Positions 7,560-8,887 of a stretch of 8,887 nucleotides of DNA are shown here, in pieces. How positions within the stretch are numbered: position 1 is the stretch's first letter; the number at the start of each line of letters is the position of its first letter. Source of the stretch: Anaerolineae bacterium (GTDB taxonomy: Bacteria > Chloroflexota > Anaerolineae > E26-bin7); NCBI GenBank assembly GCA_029933115.1, contig JAOZOT010000130.1, forward strand, positions 1-8,887. The letters run 5' to 3'. The notes under the pieces are model-generated. The model did not search any database. It had not been told where the DNA came from and worked only from the letters and a program-made list of their open reading frames with translations. The position numbers were made by a program, and so were the translations under genes.

Positions 7560-7581
7560 AGATACTTTACGTAATTCCAAT

Positions 7582-7610
7582 TTGACAGAATGGCCGGCCG
7601 ATGATAATAT
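7582..7610 (+). promoter_or_regulatory. Sigma70-type promoter of the sortase gene
   Basis: A perfect TTGACA (7582-7587) stands 17 bp before TAATAT (7605-7610); the overlapping GATAAT (7603-7608) gives a better -10 at 15 bp. Transcription would begin near 7615. A leader of 70-145 nt follows, depending on the true start codon, and carries a GGGGGG-TGT-CCCTCC hairpin (about 7645-7660). The gap after plsC holds no clear terminator, so read-through from plsC is also possible. Confidence 0.65.
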
Positions 7611-7688
7611 AGAATAGGGTTTGCGCCGCAGGCCGGGGGGCGTGGGGGGTGTCCCTCCCAACCTCTCTCCTCCCTCAGGGCCAAGAAA

Positions 7689-8528
7689 GTGGGGCTGAGG
7701 AGGGTAGCCCTCAAGTTTCCCGGGCGGCGCGGGTCCAAAGACCCAGGATTGGAACTGACAATGGCCTCTTGCACTCAAAAGTACCGGCGCCCTCAACTCA
7801 CACCCTTGCCAGATACACAACGTCGCCGGTCTCTGTTGATGGGAGGCCTGATGGGCGTTCTGGCCTTGCTGCTCCTCGGCCTGGGCAGCGCCGTGGCCTA
7901 CCGTGGCCTCCAGGGGGACTCTGGTCTGGCCAATCCTTTTGCTACTCCATCACCCACCGTCACCCTGACCCCCACAGCCACCCCGACTTTCACTCCCACC
8001 CCTCTGCCGCCAACGGCGACGCCTACCCCCACTCCCACGCCAACTCCGACCCCGGCGCGGCCACCGGCCAGCTCACCACCCACCCGCATCGTGATCCCCA
8101 AAATAGGCGTAGATAGCAAGGTGGTAGAAGTCGGCTGGAGGATGGAGGAAAAAGACGGGCAATTGGTGAGCGTCTGGAACGTGGCTGACTATGCTGCTGG
8201 CTTCCATCGGGGCTCAGCTTACCCCGGTCACATCGGCAACACCGTCATCTCTGGGCATCACAATATCAAAGGCGAAGTCTTCCGCTACCTGGTGGACCTT
8301 GAACCCGGCGATGAGGTTATCCTCTATGTGGGAGAGGTAGAGTACAAGTATGTGGTAGAAGAAAAATTTATCCTCCCCGACAAATACGTCTCCGCTGAGC
8401 AGAAACGAGAGAACGGTAAATGGATCCGTTACTTCCCCGATGAGCGATTGACCTTGGTTACCTGCTGGCCTTACACCAATAATACCCACCGTGTCATCGT
8501 CATCGCCAAGCCGCTCCTCGACGAGTGA
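7689..8528 (+). CDS. Membrane-anchored sortase with a Thr-Pro-rich linker
   Basis: A cysteine transpeptidase that cuts a C-terminal sorting signal and joins or processes surface proteins on the outer side of the membrane. In the 279-residue reading: a basic cytoplasmic tail, one transmembrane helix (about 49-70, used as a signal anchor), a Thr-Pro-rich spacer (86-131) and the sortase beta-barrel (132-275). Catalytic residues are H190 in VISGHHN, C259 in TLVTCW and R268 in THRVIVIAK, with the family opening RIVIPKIGVDSKVVEVG. The motifs fit a class D/E/F-like enzyme better than class A; subclass is uncertain. The start is ambiguous: GTG 7689 has AGGG eight bases upstream, while ATG 7761 has only GGA but gives a compact 255-residue protein. 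No sorting-signal substrate (LPxTG-like with hydrophobic tail) is in the window, so it acts on proteins encoded elsewhere. It has its own promoter and converges with ssrA. Confidence 0.9.
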   Translation: MGLRRVALKFPGRRGSKDPGLELTMASCTQKYRRPQLTPLPDTQRRRSLLMGGLMGVLALLLLGLGSAVAYRGLQGDSGLANPFATPSPTVTLTPTATPTFTPTPLPPTATPTPTPTPTPTPARPPASSPPTRIVIPKIGVDSKVVEVGWRMEEKDGQLVSVWNVADYAAGFHRGSAYPGHIGNTVISGHHNIKGEVFRYLVDLEPGDEVILYVGEVEYKYVVEEKFILPDKYVSAEQKRENGKWIRYFPDERLTLVTCWPYTNNTHRVIVIAKPLLDE

Positions 8529-8550
8529 TGCCACCGGTATAATGCCCCCG

Positions 8551-8598
8551 CAAAAACAATAAAAGCCAACCTTCTCCTGGCCTACTGAGAAGATCGGC
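8551..8598 (-). terminator. Intrinsic terminator on the minus strand, probably for ssrA
   Basis: In minus-strand RNA a 12-bp stem forms between the reverse complements of 8587-8598 and 8565-8576, with a 10-nt loop. It is followed by TTTTATTGTTTTTG (complement of 8551-8564). Two positions that are A-C mismatches in plus-strand RNA become G-U pairs in minus-strand RNA, so the structure is selective for the minus strand. It lies about 190 nt beyond the mature tmRNA end and would also protect the convergent sortase gene from antisense reading. Confidence 0.8.
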
Positions 8599-8632
8599 CT
8601 TCCTCGTCCTACGTTCTCGCATTTCTACATCA

Positions 8633-8662
8633 ACTGCGGGTCTTCGCCAAAGCCCGTACAGT
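8633..8662. repeat. Small imperfect hairpin in the ssrA-sortase gap
   Basis: ACTGCGGG (8633-8640) can pair with CCCG (8653-8656) plus CAGT (8659-8662), with a two-base bulge. It has no U-tract on either strand and no recognisable RNA family. It may be a relic of an earlier ssrA terminator or chance. Confidence 0.3.
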
Positions 8663-8668
8663 CCTGAC

Positions 8669-8786
8669 AGCGTGTCTGAAAAATACTCGTAGTGGCGACT
8701 TGAGTCGCTAATGAGCGGTGCTCTGCGGCTAAAAACGACTGAAGTCGTTACTACGAGCGCCGCCCCCCTGAATTTTCAGACACGCT
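8669..8786. mobile_element. MITE-like inverted-repeat element abutting ssrA
   Basis: The 118-bp stretch has 14-bp perfect terminal inverted repeats: AGCGTGTCTGAAAA (8669-8682) and TTTTCAGACACGCT (8773-8786). Inside, 8686-8707 pairs with 8736-8757 over 22 positions with one mismatch and two G-T pairs, including CTCGTAGT/ACTACGAG and the CGACT...AGTCG blocks, which are themselves near-palindromic. The loop is about 28 nt (8708-8735), and the right side has an unpaired GC-rich bulge (8758-8770). There is no room for a transposase. CTGA occurs on both flanks (8664-8667 and 8787-8790) and could be a 4-bp target duplication, but with one extra base on the left. It is most simply a non-autonomous element or dispersed palindromic repeat. 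Confidence 0.7.
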
Positions 8787-8791
8787 CTGAG

Positions 8792-8887
8792 TGGAGATGG
8801 CGGGAATCGAACCCGCGTCCAGAGAACTCGATCACGGATATGCTACAAGCTTAGTCGGCCTTTTGTTTCTCACCCACCTCACCCTCG
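8792..8887 (-). ncRNA. ssrA: tmRNA (ssrA), 3' portion, runs off right edge
   Basis: Transfer-messenger RNA rescues stalled ribosomes and tags the unfinished protein for degradation. The minus strand shows the tRNA-like 3' end: T-stem GCGGG/CCCGC (8800-8804 with 8812-8816), the seven-base T-loop TTCGATT, then the 3' acceptor strand ending CATCTCCA at 8792. GACTAAGCTTGTAGC (8842-8856) matches the conserved block that precedes the tRNA-like domain in other tmRNAs (GACTAAGCATGTAG in E. coli). CCA is not encoded: the bases after the discriminator A are CTC, so CCA must be added after transcription. The tag reading frame, most pseudoknots and the 5' half lie beyond the window. Confidence 0.93.

Noticed and set aside
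7591..7600. GGCCGGCC palindrome between the sortase -35 and -10
   Set aside because: It is a short GC palindrome within the spacer with no flanking symmetry; probably chance.
7960..8085. Short tandem CCNAC-type DNA repeats
   Set aside because: They encode the Thr-Pro linker of the sortase (and a shorter version at 6125-6165 in the lipoprotein); they have no spacer structure and are not a CRISPR array.
8792..8820. A tRNA gene suggested by the T-arm and acceptor strand
   Set aside because: There is no anticodon or D arm in the expected place, and the GACTAAGCTTGTAGC block identifies tmRNA.

Overview
The window looks like bacterial chromosomal DNA from a moderately GC-rich organism. Chloroflexota (Anaerolineae-like) is the best guess. 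This is inferred from three traits: Thr-Pro-rich linkers in two exported proteins, a soluble kinase with several GAF domains, and a DnaE with a complete PHP metal site. No 16S or other decisive marker is present. I see no phage, plasmid, CRISPR or complete insertion sequence. The only mobile-looking DNA is a short, MITE-like inverted-repeat element of 118 bp.

Left block (1-5731, minus strand): three co-directional genes, read from right to left. They are a GAF-GAF-GAF-PAS histidine kinase, a ThiF/MoeB/HesA-type E1-like adenylyltransferase that lacks the usual cysteines, and the N-terminal half of the replicative DNA polymerase III alpha subunit (dnaE), which runs off the left edge. Gaps are short (18 bp from the kinase to thiF-like ORF's Shine-Dalgarno, 51 bp from thiF-like to dnaE). 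The second gap is filled by a 32-bp palindrome that forms a fully paired hairpin only in the minus-strand RNA.

Centre (about 5732-5952): a divergent control region with a minus-strand promoter for the kinase operon and a plus-strand extended -10 promoter for a LysM lipoprotein. It carries three inverted repeats, two of which share a 7-7-7 layout.

Right block (5953-8528, plus strand): a lipoprotein with one LysM domain and two FxLYD/CARDB-like beta domains, then a PlsC acyltransferase five bases downstream. A membrane-anchored sortase with a long Thr-Pro linker follows from its own promoter. These are envelope functions: peptidoglycan binding, phospholipid synthesis and surface-protein processing.

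Right edge (8529-8887): the 3' end of a tmRNA (ssrA) on the minus strand, converging on the sortase. Between the two lie the MITE-like element, six bases past the mature tmRNA end, and a strong minus-strand intrinsic terminator. I do not see a clearly new multi-gene system. The points most worth following are the cysteine-free E1-like protein beside dnaE and a sensor kinase, the control DNA with repeated palindrome geometry, and the element inserted in the ssrA trailer.
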